DNA of 64,000 bases. Source: Lingula anatina (taxonomy: Eukaryota; Brachiopoda; Lingulata; Lingulida; Lingulidae). Under the pieces are notes generated by a model that was given only the letters and a program-made list of their open reading frames with translations, was not told the origin of the DNA and made no database searches. Shown here piece after piece: positions 1 through 13,411 of the stretch. The first letter of the stretch is position 1. Every line of letters starts with the position of its first letter. A program made the position numbers and the translations under genes. The stretch covers positions 735,558-799,557 of the forward strand of contig NW_019775558.1 of the NCBI RefSeq assembly GCF_001039355.2, in the 5' to 3' direction.

Positions 1-24
1 TAGAAGATTTTCTCTTTTCTTCAG

Positions 25-167
25 GGCTATTGTGGATATGCCATAGTGAAGAACGACAGACTTCTTATCCCTTCCAACCCAGACATTGGAGTGCTTCGTT
101 ACAAGGACAACTACTACGCCTTTTCAAGCAAGCAGGCAGCAATGGAATTTGCTCAGAATCCAGACAC
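25..167 (+). CDS. CFAP206: CFAP206 exon a (first visible, internal)
   Basis: Acceptor: pyrimidine tract ending TTCTTCAG at 17-24. Donor: ACAC|GTAAGT at 168. Encodes 47 codons plus two bases, starting GYCGYAIVKND and containing the motif VLRYKDNYYAFSSKQAA. Bases 1-24 are the end of the preceding intron. Confidence 0.85.
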
Positions 168-3100
168 GTAAGTGCAAAATGCATAAGTGACAAACTTTGT
201 TAAGCAGTTCAGAAAAAGCTACTGTCAGTAGGCCTGACAATACTAAGCAACCATTTCGTAATTGTAATGCTTAATTTCTTTCATACTACTAAAATGGAGA
301 ACCAAACAGATCTCCTGAAACCTGGAAGATTATTCTCTGAACAAAATGTATTTTAAAAAATGAAAAGAGTATAAGCATATAGGACTAGTTTGGAAATAAC
401 TAGTTTAGCAAATATTTTACATCAGATCCTGTTTACGCATATTTTTCCATTACAGTCTAAATATAGCATTTAATTTATCTTTTGATGTATATTGGTGCCT
501 GCACATAGGTAAAGGGGTATCAATTCTGATGAGCTTTTATAAGACATGTTCAAATATGATAGGACAAATCAATGACAATAGCCAAAATGCTACACCTGAT
601 GTTATTGTTTCTGGTTAAGTTACTTTTGACCTGGTAAAATAGATTGAATTCAAAAGTCTTGAGGGATGAGATATTTCTTCAAGGGGGATTGTTTGGAAAT
701 TTTAATTCAGGGAGATTGTTTGAGTTTGATGTGTTGGTGAATAGTAAGAATTTGAATTTGTTAAACGAATGGAATATTTTAAACAAAACAGTGAATACAC
801 ATGTGGCTACATGCCTTTTAAAATCTCCAGACTGTATCTGAACTTGTAATAAAGCTTTTATTTATGTAGAATTGTGAACTATATAATATTTTTTATTATA
901 CAAAATTCAGGTAGGAGAGAAATGTTTAACATCACAAATATTACTTTACTCTATGGACAAGCATTTGAAAAAGGGATTCTCTAAGACAATGTCAAAAAAA
1001 ATTCATTATTAACATCAACAAAACATATTTACTGTTTTCTTCAACATCTGTAACTCTGGTAATATTTAAACAAAACCAAAGAAAAAAAAGGGCATTTAGG
1101 GCCTGCATCTCAGACAAAGATAATCATTTGCTCAGAATATAAAGTTTTCTATTCCAGCCACGTTAGCTTCTGATGCCTATCTGTGCTTGTTTGCAAGTAT
1201 AAATATCAGTATTATTGTTTTTGTTGGGGTGACGATTATCTGTAATACAATTAGACGTTAGAGAGTAGAATAATGAACAATAATTTGCAATTCAGCAAAC
1301 CATTTCTACCTGAAGAATTTACATAACCTTTTTTGCCTAATACTGGAAACAATTAAACTAAAGCAGCCACTGTGGTACCTCTTCTCATTTTTAAATGCCA
1401 TTTTCTTTTTCTACATATTTCGCTAAAAGCAATTGTTTGTGGGTTGTTATCAAAAAAACTTTTTGGGGTACCATCTACAAATTTTTATACCTACCAACCA
1501 TCTCTTTATTGATATCCAGACTGAAATGTATTCTATTTAGTTACATTTTTAAGACATGTTATTTTAACCTGGTTAAATACAAGTGTATTGGCAATGTGCA
1601 TTCCTAGCACTTGTTTCCTTTTCATGACAATTTCATACTTGAAAAGATGTATCATGTCTTTGAAACACAATTTCAATGTGTTAACTTTAAAGAAAAATAG
1701 AAAAAATCAGGAAGGTTGAAGACAACAACGAAAAGCAAAAAAACACTCTTTCAATTTCTGCATAGTAGTTGCATCTTATCACTCATTTGCATTAAAACCT
1801 CACTATGGTTAAATATTTCTAAGGTTATTTCATATTATATTCTGTCACAAAGTAGTTTAACACTCAAAAGTATCATTTCTTTGAAAATAAAAACCTGTCT
1901 GTTGTTAACTAATTAATGAATTTATTTATTTATTAAGATTTTTTCATTCAAATTTACATTTCATATTTTTAAAACAATTTTTTTTATATTTTTAGTTTGC
2001 TAAAGGAAGCTACAAAATGTTCACTTTAATATCATTATACTTTCCTGTACAGAAGTGTATTCCATGAATTCTTGCTTAAGTTTTTTCTTTATCAATTTAT
2101 CTGAATGCTACCATCAAGTCTGAAAGCAGAACCACTGTTTCCGTACTTGTGTTAAAAAAGTGTTAAAACTTATCAAATATATAAAGATCGATTTAGTTTA
2201 TTGATGTATGCATGAAACATTTTAGTCATTATCAAGTGAAATATCATTATCATTATCAATAGAAATGAAACAGCCACTGACTTGGCTTGGATAGTACATA
2301 TCTTTAAGGATATCAAATGGACAGTGGCTCCCTTTTACTGATTTTTGGAGCACAGAATATCAGATGGAAAAAATGCCCTTTAAATGACTTTTGGAAAACA
2401 AAGAACATGTTTCTGAATCTATAGCTAGTTGCTAAATGACATTATTGCTGATGAATAGAAGGCAGACGGCATGAGGTCAATATCATATCTGCAGTTTAGG
2501 GTTAGTTTAGCAGACAAATGTGTTTTTATGTTTTGCCATTAAAATGATGGAGTATGCCATAAAGGTCAAGTAAAAAATTTAACTGCAAGATCTTTTTGCT
2601 TTTGACATGTTTCTGCAAGATATTCAGCCTTTCTACTTGAACTCCAATGGAAATGGAATTCTAAGATTTTGAAATAACCTTGAACTGATAAGTTTTAGTG
2701 CTGTTTCCATTGTCATCAGGGTTTTTCTATGATTTTCTTAAAATCATTTTTTCATAAGAGCAGATAAGAAGCCAAAAAGATAATTATCAAAAAAAAAAAA
2801 AAACTTGTTCTGAACATTTAGGCAACCAAAGCATTAAATCTACTTATTTGAATAATATATTTAATTATTAGGAAAGTAATTTTCTTTCTATCAAAACTTA
2901 TATGTTTTAAATTCCTTTAGTTGCATATATATACTACTTTCTACTGCACTTGCATATAGTTTTGAATTTTTTTACTTTTGTTTGCAGATACATAAGGCTA
3001 GTAGCAGAGGCAGCTAAGAGAAGCCCGGAGTTGATTCAGCTCTTAGAACTGCACACACAGTTTGCCTCCATCACTCCATATGCCCAGGTAAGATTTTGTA

Positions 3101-6100
3101 AATTATGTCCAACAAGTTTTAAAAAAAATCAAAAAAAGATTGTTATGACTTTTGAAGTTAATATCACTCTCACTCCATGCATATATTTCAAGTTAGATAA
3201 AAATGTGCATGACTTGTGAATCAGTTATTTGACCTGGTTGAAAGTCCAAGACCGGAAAGGACAAAGACGTACAGAGTTGGTGTCTGGGGAATAATTCCTA
3301 ACATTGATCAGGTTTACTTTATTTTTTTTTTTCTCTTTCAATCACTGAACATCTTAATAGGCTGTGTTTTCAAACCTTACACAGTTTGCTTTTCTGAAGT
3401 CAAAATCTTTGGAATCTGGAAAAGAGTAGTTGTCATTCCCCTTCAAAAAAGAATGACAGTATTTAAACAAATGTGTTAATTGGGTAAGATTAATATTTCC
3501 CCATAATTACATGTCCCATTACTTTTGCCAGATCAATAGAGCCATCTTTGAAATGGTAATCAGTATAATTTACTAAAGTAATTCTTTTCCCATATAACTG
3601 GAGAACTGAAAAAGAACAGAAAGAGATTCCGAAATGGAATTTTGATCAAAAGGCAAAGGTTAGCACTTCAATATATCAAGAAAAGAAAGCCTATTGGGAC
3701 AAAAAACGGTGCCTGGTTTCTGTCCTCAAAATGACCAATTTTACCACCTCCCCCTTGGCTGACCTTAGTGAGGGGGGGCTAGGCATTGTGGTGTCTGCAA
3801 TCCCTTCCCTCATCTCCCTGGCTCTAAGATTTGTTCTGACACCATTAGACAATATGAGCAACTAATGATGTGGAACTAATCTCCTTTATGTCAAAGAAAA
3901 TTAGGATGCTCATTCTTTCTACATTTTTAGCATGAAATATGTGCAAGATGATCTGAAATTGACAAAAATCTCGCGATTTTTCTTATCTGCTAAATGAAAA
4001 TTCTCTCGGCTGATTAGATGGTTATGCAGCTCACTAATTTGCTGCAGTCTCTGGTGGGTCTTTAGGATCCTTCCCTCTGAGGAGGTCAGCACAACTGGTT
4101 TATGTCATCTTTAAGATTCCATGATAACTTAATTTATGAGCAGAGAATAGACATAGGCTGCTGAACACAGTGTACATGCAGTTATCCTGTGGAAAAAAAT
4201 GACAAAAACCGACTACTTCATCAGGCTCTCTGTTGGGAGATATAGGTTGGGAAATTTGCTGAGTTTTAATCCTGTTTTTTCTTTTAACTGACTGCTTAAA
4301 GGACTGTGTTTTTTGAAAAGTGTGATTGAAATTATGAAAATGACCACCTCATCACCATACACAGCGTTTGATTTCACTAAAAGGAGTGATATTTTACTGT
4401 TTAGAAAGAAAAAAGAAATCACATTTTTCTTCTTAAAATATCCTTATATCATGGGCATGATAAGATACAGTTTTCTCGCAGGAAGATAGGGAGTTATTTT
4501 TGAAGCCCTTTATAAAGCTGTACACTATGATAAGCATTTTTTTCTTTTTGGTAACTTCTTCAATTTTTCTGACTCTTATATGTTGAAAATTATTTACTTT
4601 AATTATTTTGTCCTAATGGACAAAAGTGTTGTTTGTTACTCTGAAAAACAAATTGAAAGAGTAACAATGTTGGTTGATAGTGCGTGGATAATAAATATTT
4701 AATAAAAATTATATTCTCCACAAAATCACAGAAGATTTTTCAAAAAAGCATTTCAGCTGATGAATACAGGAAAATCATGAAATGTTGGTAGTCTTTAAAG
4801 TTGAGATGAAGTCTGTCTTACACAGCTCCAGGTTGATACATTTAAATAGATTAACAACATTTAACAGTATATTTTTATGGAGTGCCATTTAAAAAAATAT
4901 AGATTGTCTTTAAATTATATTGTAGCACTTCATTTGTGAAGATAATAAAACTCTTACTCATAAGCAGGCAATGATAGAATAATAGTGAGATGCTTATTGA
5001 AGTGTAATCATATGTGATATCTGACATTTTGATTCCAGGGCAAAGAACCTGGCTCTATGATAGAGAAGCCTATCACAAAGTGTGACAGTGGCACCCAGAC
5101 TGACACCCATATCCTAGAACCCAATATTGCCAAGTCATATGAGTGGAATGAATGGGAACTCAGGAGGAAGGCCATCAAACTGGTAAGTCACTGAGTCCAC
5201 TAAGGGGTGAATAGTTTTCATTGACCTCTGAAACTCATTGTTACAAAGAATAACCAGTCAACCATGCAAATATTAATGCCCATGTTCATATCAGGTTTAA
5301 CTTAATCCAGAGGAAGACCAACTGATGTCACCAGGACACCAGATGATGTGAGGGCCCAAATTTTGACTTATAAATCCCCCATGCTAAGCAGTCTGGTCAT
5401 TTGGAGATGGGAAGGTTAATAGCTGTCAGGTTTCCATTCAAAATGGGGCTTTTTTGGGGGGGTATGGTCTTAGTCCTCCCTCTGAATATGATGAGTTCAC
5501 CAAAGTCAGGTAATCAGACCTCTGTATTGTCCCACATCATCATTGTAATTGAGGGACATGACATGTTAATAGAATGGGCTTTGTCAGGTAAGCTAATTTC
5601 AGTCAGCTGGCTTGTAAGGATAACCCAATGTGAAGTGAAACACGGTTTTAGTTTTTGTATGAACTTGCTTGAGACAGACAGAACAGTTCCGTATGTGGAG
5701 AGTTATGGTGTGACAGAATCCTGATGAAGACAACAGATGTGTTGTGTGTGTGCACATTTTATCTTTGCATTTTTTAATCTATTTATTTACAATTTCATTT
5801 ATCAAATTAATATATTTTAAATCAATGGATTTATTTATGACTTGACTATTTATTTAAAAAAGTATACTTGAATGTATTCTTTCTGTACATTTTCAGGCCA
5901 ATTTGAGGAATAAGGTCACCCATTCCATACAGACCAACTTGAGCAACTTCAAGAGGGACAATGTCACGCAAGTCTACCTGCCAAAGTAATTTTTTTTTTT
6001 CTCAATATTCCTCTGTATTTTTTCTTTTAATTTCTGTTCTTTCTGTTTTAACAGAAACCAACCTTTTTCACGTCATTTATGTCATTTGTTAATCATTTGT

Positions 6101-6461
6101 ACTTTAAAAAAATCACAATCACATTTTTGACTCAAAGTTTGAACTGAATTAAATATGTAGGACACAAGGCATGAGACATTTAGATATCTTATGACTAGTT
6201 CAGTCTTTCGATCATCAGTGCACAAGCTAGCTAATGGACCGTTAGATGGGGACTGTACTCCTATTCTGAAATTGTTGAGCTGTTGTAAAAAAGAATTTTC
6301 TTATCCCTCATTTCAGAGATCAAGTCACACAGACGAAGAGAGACGGTTACACCAATGTTCCCAGACCACAGGTTTTCCTTGCTGGACTCCGTGGCGGTGG
6401 GATGAGCGTCCCCACTGATATGACGAAGGTTGACCTGACCATTGATGTGGACCAGACATAA
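25..6461 (+). CDS. CFAP206: CFAP206 (cilia- and flagella-associated protein 206), 3' part, five exons
   Basis: Spliced from 25-167, 2988-3087, 5039-5182, 5897-5985 and 6317-6461 (TAA 6459-6461). The joined frame stays open for 206 codons, and every junction has AG/GT ends and matching phase. The peptide carries stretches I recognise from the CFAP206/FAP206 family: YKDNYYAFSSKQAA, SPELIQLLELH, CDSGTQTDTHI, SYEWNEWELRRKAIKLANLR and TKRDGYTNVPRPQVFLAGLRG. CFAP206 is an axonemal protein that docks radial spoke 2 and an inner-arm dynein in motile cilia (family knowledge). Vertebrate proteins are about 620 aa, so roughly the C-terminal third is here; the rest lies left of base 1. CpG is sparse across the gene, as expected for a broadly expressed, germline-methylated gene body. 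Confidence 0.9.
2988..3087 (+). CDS. CFAP206: CFAP206 exon b
   Basis: Acceptor TTTGCAG at 2981-2987, donor CAG|GTAAGA at 3088. Completes a Thr codon, then encodes YIRLVAEAAKRSPELIQLL and HTQFASITPYAQ, ending in phase 0. Confidence 0.85.
5039..5182 (+). CDS. CFAP206: CFAP206 exon c
   Basis: Acceptor GATTCCAG at 5031-5038, donor CTG|GTAAGT at 5183. Encodes 48 whole codons with the family signature CDSGTQTDTHI followed by SYEWNEWELRRKAIKL, the most recognisable block of the protein. Confidence 0.9.
5897..5985 (+). CDS. CFAP206: CFAP206 exon d
   Basis: Acceptor TTTTCAG ending at 5896, donor AAA|GTAATT at 5986. Encodes ANLRNKVTHSIQTNLSNF then KRDNVTQVYLPK, with the last Lys codon split 2+1 across the next intron. 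Confidence 0.85.
6317..6461 (+). CDS. CFAP206: CFAP206 terminal exon with stop
   Basis: Acceptor TTTCAG ending at 6316. Encodes DQVTQTKRDGYTNVPRPQVF, then LAGLRGGGMSVPTD, and ends VDLTIDVDQT before TAA. The NVPRPQVFLAGLRGG block is a conserved C-terminal feature of CFAP206. Open reading on the opposite strand here is a shadow of this exon. Confidence 0.85.
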
Positions 6462-6850
6462 GATGTGCACTCCACTCTGGAGGCACCATTTAAAAATTCA
6501 GAACAATTTTCAACTGACAATTAACAAAGCAAATGAATAGTCCATCTCCGTCCTAGAATAATGCTATATATGTCATAATTTTATTACAGTATCTATAAGT
6601 TACAAAATACGTATAAGGCAGATTTTTTCCAAGCTTCTCCCAGGATCGTCATCTGCTGAGATTTAAAAAGGTTGATACCTGACATGGCTAATGTTTTGAT
6701 CTTACAAAAATTGCATCGTTAGATACGCCTTCTCTAAAAAAAAGAAATTGTTCTATTTACATCTGAAAGCACATACATATATAACGAGACATGTACATAG
6801 ACTGTGAACATTTATCAATGTGTACTTTTTAATAAAAAAAATGTCCGATT
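6462..6850 (+). terminator. CFAP206: CFAP206 3' UTR and candidate poly(A) signal
   Basis: A canonical AATAAA lies at 6831-6836, 370 bases after the stop codon, and is followed by an A-rich run. It is the first clear poly(A) hexamer downstream, so transcription probably ends near 6850. CpG frequency rises from about 6540 onward, close to this gene end. Confidence 0.55.
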
Positions 6851-6859
6851 CAGCTCAGT

Positions 6860-9800
6860 ATAATAACAAATCTTCATTTCCGTGGCAATTTTACGATTAG
6901 GAAATTTTCAATAATTGCTTGGAATTTTTACATATTTCTATAATCGAACTTGTGTAATGCATTCCGCGGAGGCTTGCGGTTGCGTCTTGTCGGCTCTTTG
7001 GGATGCTATAACGATTGTTGTTTTGTTTGTTTTAGTGACTATCAATTTTCTCTGCTATTTGCCTGGAAACGAACATCCCCACACGTGTTATACAAACCGG
7101 AGAGGATGAACTTATTTATTGAAGGGTGATGAGTTGGGCAAATATTCCGAGAGTTTCATTCTTGGTGCCGTACGTTGGACAAAAAAAAAATGACGTCCCG
7201 GCGGTACTAAGCACAGAAATGATCCCTATTATAATAATGAAACATGTTTATTTTATTCTATGCGCTTTAATCCCTATATTTTTATTTTATTAGTAATCCT
7301 TTTTAACTTATGTTGCCTAATAATATCAATAGTAAAATAATTAAAATGTAGATATATCTTTACTCTATATAATTCGTTTCTATGGCAACACTTCAAGTCT
7401 TGCGTGATGCGCCAGCATGACCCCTTCAGAAATATTAACTTAAGACTCCTACTAGAGCATATTTGTCTTCTTAGTTCCAGGACCATTTCATTTTGTGTAA
7501 TATGTACATTACTTTTTAATATCACTTTTTTAAATTGCTGTCTGTATTGAAAGGTGCTATGATATAAAGCGTAGAAATAATGGGGCAAGTCAGAATTATA
7601 CAAATATTGCACAAAATGTGCGCGTCACTGACGTGTTTCAAATGTTCACTTTTTTTGTAGAGTGACCGTATAACGTGTGATTCAAAAATATTAAGAGAAA
7701 GCAAACTAGAAGAAATGACTAGGTTTGAAAACCGAATAAAAATTAACACGCATTTTCTCTCGCCAAGTTTGCTCTGATAACAGTGGACGAAAAGATAACT
7801 TGTAAAGCCGACCGTACTTCGTCACATGTAGAATTTTTGTCTTTCTGTTGAAATCAGAGCAGATTTTAGAATGATTTTCAATATTAGTATAGGCCACACG
7901 CAGCACAAGACCTACCTGTGCCATTGCGGCTAAATTGTAATTTTTTTAAAACCACATCTGAATTATATCAGGAATTGTAATTACCATTTGTACAATTAGG
8001 GCGCAAACGCTGTCGGCCATCTCTGAGCTAATATTTTCGTTTCTATCATGACAAGATTAACATGTACTTAAACCTGCCTTTCCCTCAGCAGTTTTCATCA
8101 GAGTAACAATACAGGCATAAAAACATTTTTGTATGTATGGGCAAATAACGTTAAATTTAGTAGTAGACGAAATGTCGCTATGTAACGAACAAAGAAACGG
8201 AAAAATGACCCAAGGCATCTTGAAAGACAGGAAAGAGAGGTGAAAACAGAAACGACGATCCACATAATCTTTCTAAAAAGTTCACGAATTAATAGATATG
8301 GTTCGTTCATTAAGGTCAATTGAAATCGGAAGTATTTATCACTGCAAGTACTACAAGAATACTAGCGACTTCAAGCCACTGCGTCAAACGATGCCATCTA
8401 GCAACCTGCGTACCGTCGCGTACACGTGATAGTAGAATTTGTAACGATGCGCGGCGCAAAAAAAACGCAGAACGCACTTTCTTCTTGCCAAGTCCAGCTT
8501 ACTAACTTAATTAGCGTGATTACTCCTGCCGGTAATGTAATTGTTTGAGAATTTTGAAGTAGACCTGGCTAACGCACTTGGCAAATTACTCTCGCAATTC
8601 TAAGCACTATCGATCAGAGGAAGCCAAGGCCTCCGTTCAAGCCTAAAGATTCCGAGGGTGAACTGAGAGAGAGGGGTTGACCAAAGTCAGGAAGAACGCA
8701 CTTTACACATATAAGTATGCAACTACCAAAATGGAGGCGATATAGAAACAAAGCGTAGCACAAGAGCCCGAGGAAATTCTCAGTATTTCCCTAATCTAAT
8801 AAAATAATAATCTCGATTCCATATATGGGTTCTAATTAAGGACATATTAAGATAATAGTGAAGGTGATGACCATACCACTCACATAAATTCATTGTTGAG
8901 AAGTAAACGACGCTTAGGTCCAGTGGACCGAGCACGATCCAAACCGCCGTGTGATTGAACAATATTTTTGTACTATAAAAATTGAGCTGGGCCCTTGCAT
9001 TCTCTGTATGAATGTTGTCGTGTCAAGCGTCGGGTTGAAATTTGTACTAAAAAGCTATACTTACTGTTGAATATTTGAATTCAGTAATATTTATGATCAG
9101 CTGTATTTTTGAGGAAGGCCACAGTTGAACACTTGTACATAATACGGTCTTTTACTTTTTCTTGTGCGTACATACTGTTCTCAAAATTCTCCATTCTCTG
9201 CTCTAAAAGCGAAGAGATTATGAAAATGTTACGTAATAAAAATAAACATTTTTTAACCTTCGAAGAACTTATCACTAGATTAAAATAGAATACAGCAGGC
9301 GCGCCAAGGACTCTATAAATCAGGCTAAATATATTCAAAGTAGAAATGTAGAAAATTATATAATTTCATGTAGTAGAGTGTCGAGGAACCTTACTCAGAA
9401 CTCATAAATCAGCGTATAACGCAACATGCCATAGTAATGTAGGAACAACATTCCGTGACATAATTACCAGCTAGCTTAACAAAGCATTCTAGTATGATGG
9501 GCTGTAATCCAATTTTTTCTTTTTTTTTTAAGATTTGAAGATTTCATTGACAAAAATGCGTTTATTTAACTACGCGGTGTTTCACAGAAAAAAATTGGTG
9601 CAAAAGAAAAAATATACATGACGTAATGACCACCTGGTAATGAAAGAATGAAAATTAAACAGATAAAGAAGTGTTTCCTACTTACCCCAACTTTCTGAAC
9701 GATGCTTTTGTTTCTGAAATATATCGATACATCCCCTTGGCATTGCCATAAATAATGGCAGACGATCGTTCAAATTTAACGAAAACGCGTATTTCCTACA

Positions 9801-10557
9801 AGTATATTTTAGATATCTGTTACATCTGTTACATCTAACAATCCAAACAATCGGCTGAAATCGTCTAACTACTCACTCCTATGTGTTCTTGGCCAACAAT
9901 ACACCTTCTCCCAACCTAACCCGGGGTTTTCAAGAGAATATGAGCACCAAGCCAATTAAAGAGTAATTCACAGTAGTTAGAATTGCATTTTCCAGAAGGC
10001 AAAACTATTCACAATACATAATAACACATATCCCCGAGCTGAAAATTACTGATAAAGCTTCATAGCTGACGGGAATAAAATATTCTCGATGGGCGCAAAT
10101 TAACAAAATTAAATGAATTAATTGATTATCACACTAAAGAATTAAACTAAATGAGCCTCGTTGAAACGTCTAGCAGACCGTGACTTCCCTGGGCAACAAG
10201 ACGGAGAGTAAAACATTCAGCTTATCAAACGTTCTTGTAACAAAGAGGCATCATGGAAGGTTTTTTATTTTCACTCGGCAGGAATGAAAGACAGAGAAAA
10301 GGCCGTGAACTTAAGATACATAAGGCGATAAATAGGTAAATATTATAATAGGAAAATGGGACTTTATATTCTTTTATATTTTCTCTTTTTTTTTCAGACT
10401 AAAATGTTATGTAAATCACTGGAAGGAATTCGTCTCTCATTAGACAAAGATGGGGCTACGGCACCTTGAGAAATTCTGTCTTTCTTTAACAAATAGTATA
10501 TGTTGCCAGTGCACTATTCATCCGTACAATAATATTCGCACGTACTTTGACGTGCGT

Positions 10558-10614
<57 letters not shown>

Positions 10615-12360
10615 ACAATTTGATATAAAACTAACAGAAAAATATCAAGAAGCCCACCCACCGTCTTTAATGATAATGCACCTCGAATGAGAATGATTAA
10701 CATTTAAGTTTTTAAAAAGACATTGCCTTTTATTGATTAGACGTGCCGGGAACTATGGAGGTATTTTGGACACTAAAAACAAAATGATATCAGACAAAAG
10801 TAGAATATTTAATTCAACTTTATCCCTTCAGACTCATCCGTTTGTTCACGCCGTCGTCAATATTAGCCCAATGATCCAGTTAGCTCCAAAACATTTTAGA
10901 TTCCGTTGACCCATCGTGTTCATTTTAATAAATAAAATTCTGCCTCTCGATCTTCGATCTTTCTCTTGTAATTCGCAGTATCAGTCGTTCCCTCCCCGGC
11001 ACTTATTGCCAACGATGTGGTGAATTATCGGCCGGATTATCGCAAGGCCTGTGCCAGAAAATTAGATTTCAAACATATTTGCTTCGCATTCCACTGTAAT
11101 TTTTTCCTGCTTTTATTTTCATTTCATATGTGCGGCAACTCTTGAGACTTAAGTCGAGGTTAAATCAACTTATTCATCGATCTTTTTACAGCGATGGAAC
11201 GATGTCATAAAAGCCACGAAAAATTGAACCCGGGGCGAGACCGTTGCTATGAACAAGGGCGCTGAGCAACGGCGAGTGAAAGGTTGAAAAAACAATCACC
11301 GTGGAACTGGGGACTCATCCGTTACTTTTTCATTTATCAAAATCCAAAGACTTGTCAATTTTTTTCCTTTTGACTTTTTGCTTCTCAGGTTCAAACTGCG
11401 AAAAGAAATTACGCCTCAGTGCTCTCCGAGGAACTCTCACCAACCGGAGGTGGGGCTTGTATCATAATCGCATCAGAAGCAAAGTCGAAAACCAATTCAC
11501 GAAGGTCGTCGATTAATTAATTGAATTCAAGAAGGAGTTGATCCTGTGTGTCTTAAGATCATTTCCATTTGAGCCTTTGACCGCACGTTCCTTTTTTATT
11601 TCGTAAAAGTTCACCCTGTAACATAAGTACGGACAAAATATTTACCCGATACACATGCCCTTTGAGTCCACAGAGATTCTGTAGTCGGTAACAAGATGCG
11701 ACCGTAATAAGAGAACAATGAGAAGTTGAGATGATTCAAATGAAGAAAATAGACAAATGAAAGTGACACAATGAAAGATATATAGACAACGAGGCATATA
11801 CCCGTCAGATGCTTAAATAAAATATTCTATGTGTGTTTCAAAGTCTGCGAATACCACATACGTTTTCACTCAAATGTGCACTGTGTCTATGATAATAAAT
11901 ACTGTTCTCTCAACTGCCTATTTATCTATTTTCAAAAATTCCAACTGTTCTATAGGAACGTCGAGCTCGAAAGAATATAATAGAACTAAAGAATATTTTT
12001 TGCGTGGTTTTAAAAAAGAAAATTAAGGTCGATCCTCTAAACAATGGTCTGTGTTGTCCTATGAACAGTTGCACGGATATGAATGAAAAGACGGAACCAT
12101 TGTGAGTAAAACGTAGTCATTATTGGCGAGGTTTTTAAGCAAATGACGTGGTATCCAAAAGTCCAATTATCAACACATCAAGTACACTGCCCACAAACTG
12201 CTATTACATTCAATCCACGATAGCCGTAAGCTATCACGTTAGCTTCATAATGTTTCGCTTGTTGTGTACAAATAACGACTTCCGACTATATATTTATATA
12301 ATATGTTTTTGTTTATGAAATGGTAAAAATGATCGAGGTTGATCTGTTTATTCTTCTCAG
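6860..12360. other. Intergenic region, no recognised gene
   Basis: No protein family was recognised on either strand; the open frames (up to 112 codons) look like chance. CpG is frequent: about 33 CpG by hand count in 10000-11000, against about 7 in 1-1000. Moderately GC-rich, low-repeat stretches at 10830-11060 and 11150-11520 resemble regulatory DNA. A possible minus-strand exon at 9686-9795 is treated under findings. Confidence 0.5.
10562..10611. repeat. (CT)n microsatellite
   Basis: About 25 uninterrupted CT units, a polypyrimidine tract on the + strand in intergenic DNA. Confidence 0.97.
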
Positions 12361-12442
12361 ATAACACCGGAGTATGTGGTCAATAACGCGCATCGTCTCC
12401 AGACGGACGGTCCAGGCTTCTTGTCATCCGCTGAAGACATTT
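12361..12442 (+). other. Candidate orphan exon (82 bp)
   Basis: Bounded by a strong acceptor (pyrimidine-rich tract ending TTCTTCTCAG at 12360) and a consensus donor ATTT|GTAAGT. One frame is open throughout and reads ITPEYVVNNAHRLQT then DGPGFLSSAEDI. I do not recognise the peptide. It could be a coding exon of an unseen gene, an upstream EBF leader exon, or chance. Joining to an acceptor at 12984 keeps the frame and gives a stop after six codons (12985-13004). Confidence 0.3.
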
Positions 12443-12984
12443 GTAAGTATCACTCGTTGATTTTTTATGTGATTTATTTATAATTGTAAAAATTATTATC
12501 ACCAGTGCCAGTTATCTCTTTAAAAATTCATAATGTTTCAAATTGACGATTCCATAATTTAATATTTTGAACAGTGTTGATACACAAGCGATTCGAAAAA
12601 GATAAAAGACGGGTATGTGTTATATTCAAGCCTTTGTTATTTCTCATTATCCATCTGTTAAAAAAATAGTAACAACTTCATGTTGCCACATTATTTCCGA
12701 GAATCTCAAAAAGAATACTTTTCTGACTACACGCTTTACTCTTTCCTGACTTATTTTGAGACAAAAACGAGAGGCTTGATTTTCCACATTTTTACATGGA
12801 CCATTCCACCTTTTCCCGATGTTTCCCTCTTTCTTTATCCTAAAACGATCATGCCACTTTGTTATAAATAAATAATCAATAAATAATCAAAATATGTAAA
12901 GAAAACCCCTCTTCATGATATCAACCTCTTCGACAATGCGGTCGTTTATCACAAAGAGAAGTCATTAAAAGTTGTGATTTCCAG

Positions 12985-13200
12985 TATTGCTGGAGGAGGT
13001 GTAGGAAGCGGTGTCTGGAGACGTTGCTTTATGTCCAGGTATCGTGTTGGCGCGGAGCAGTGCGTCGTACTGCGGGTTTGGGGCGGCCGGAGGCTTGCCT
13101 TCGTAACGTGTCGCTTTGGGGGCAGACCACTATTGGATGCGGTCGCTCATGCGACGTGGCACGCCTGGGACCCCTTCATTCGATGCTAGCGTGTCGATAT
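12985..13200 (+). other. GC- and CpG-rich block, possible exon or regulatory element
   Basis: A GC-rich island in AT-rich surroundings, following an acceptor-like TGATTTCCAG ending at 12984. A donor-like CAG|GTATCG occurs at 13039. Two overlapping frames of about 70 codons are open across it, which reflects its high GC content. No homology recognised. Confidence 0.3.
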
Positions 13201-13411
13201 GCCCCTCAGAAACAAATGAAACAATAATGATGTTATTACTTTTTAAAAAATGAATTGAATTAATCTGCAACTGTTGTTTCTTTATATTTCAATTAACGCC
13301 ACTGGTCTATACTGCGGTCTGTTTTTGTGTTTTTTGGACTTAAAGTTTGCTTATTTATTTAATCTTAGAATACACCACGTAAAAAAATTAAAGTTTCTTT
13401 GATATCAATGA

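Larger units (their letters stand above)
168..5896 (+). other. CFAP206 introns (168-2987, 3088-5038, 5183-5896)
   Basis: AT-rich intron sequence between recognised exons, with few CpGs. No RNA gene, transposon protein or further exon was recognised. A T6-G7 homopolymer switch lies at 5450-5462. Confidence 0.7.

Noticed and set aside
5401-5724. 107-codon + strand frame in a CFAP206 intron
   Set aside because: Starts with TTG, lies wholly within an intron and matches nothing known.
7274-7612. 112-codon minus-strand frame in the intergenic region
   Set aside because: No recognised family, AT-driven composition, and no clear promoter or splice signals.
11243-11275. CCGTTGCT/AGCAACGG inverted repeat as an RFX X-box
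   Set aside because: The half sites are 16 bases apart, whereas an X-box spacer is 0-3 bases.
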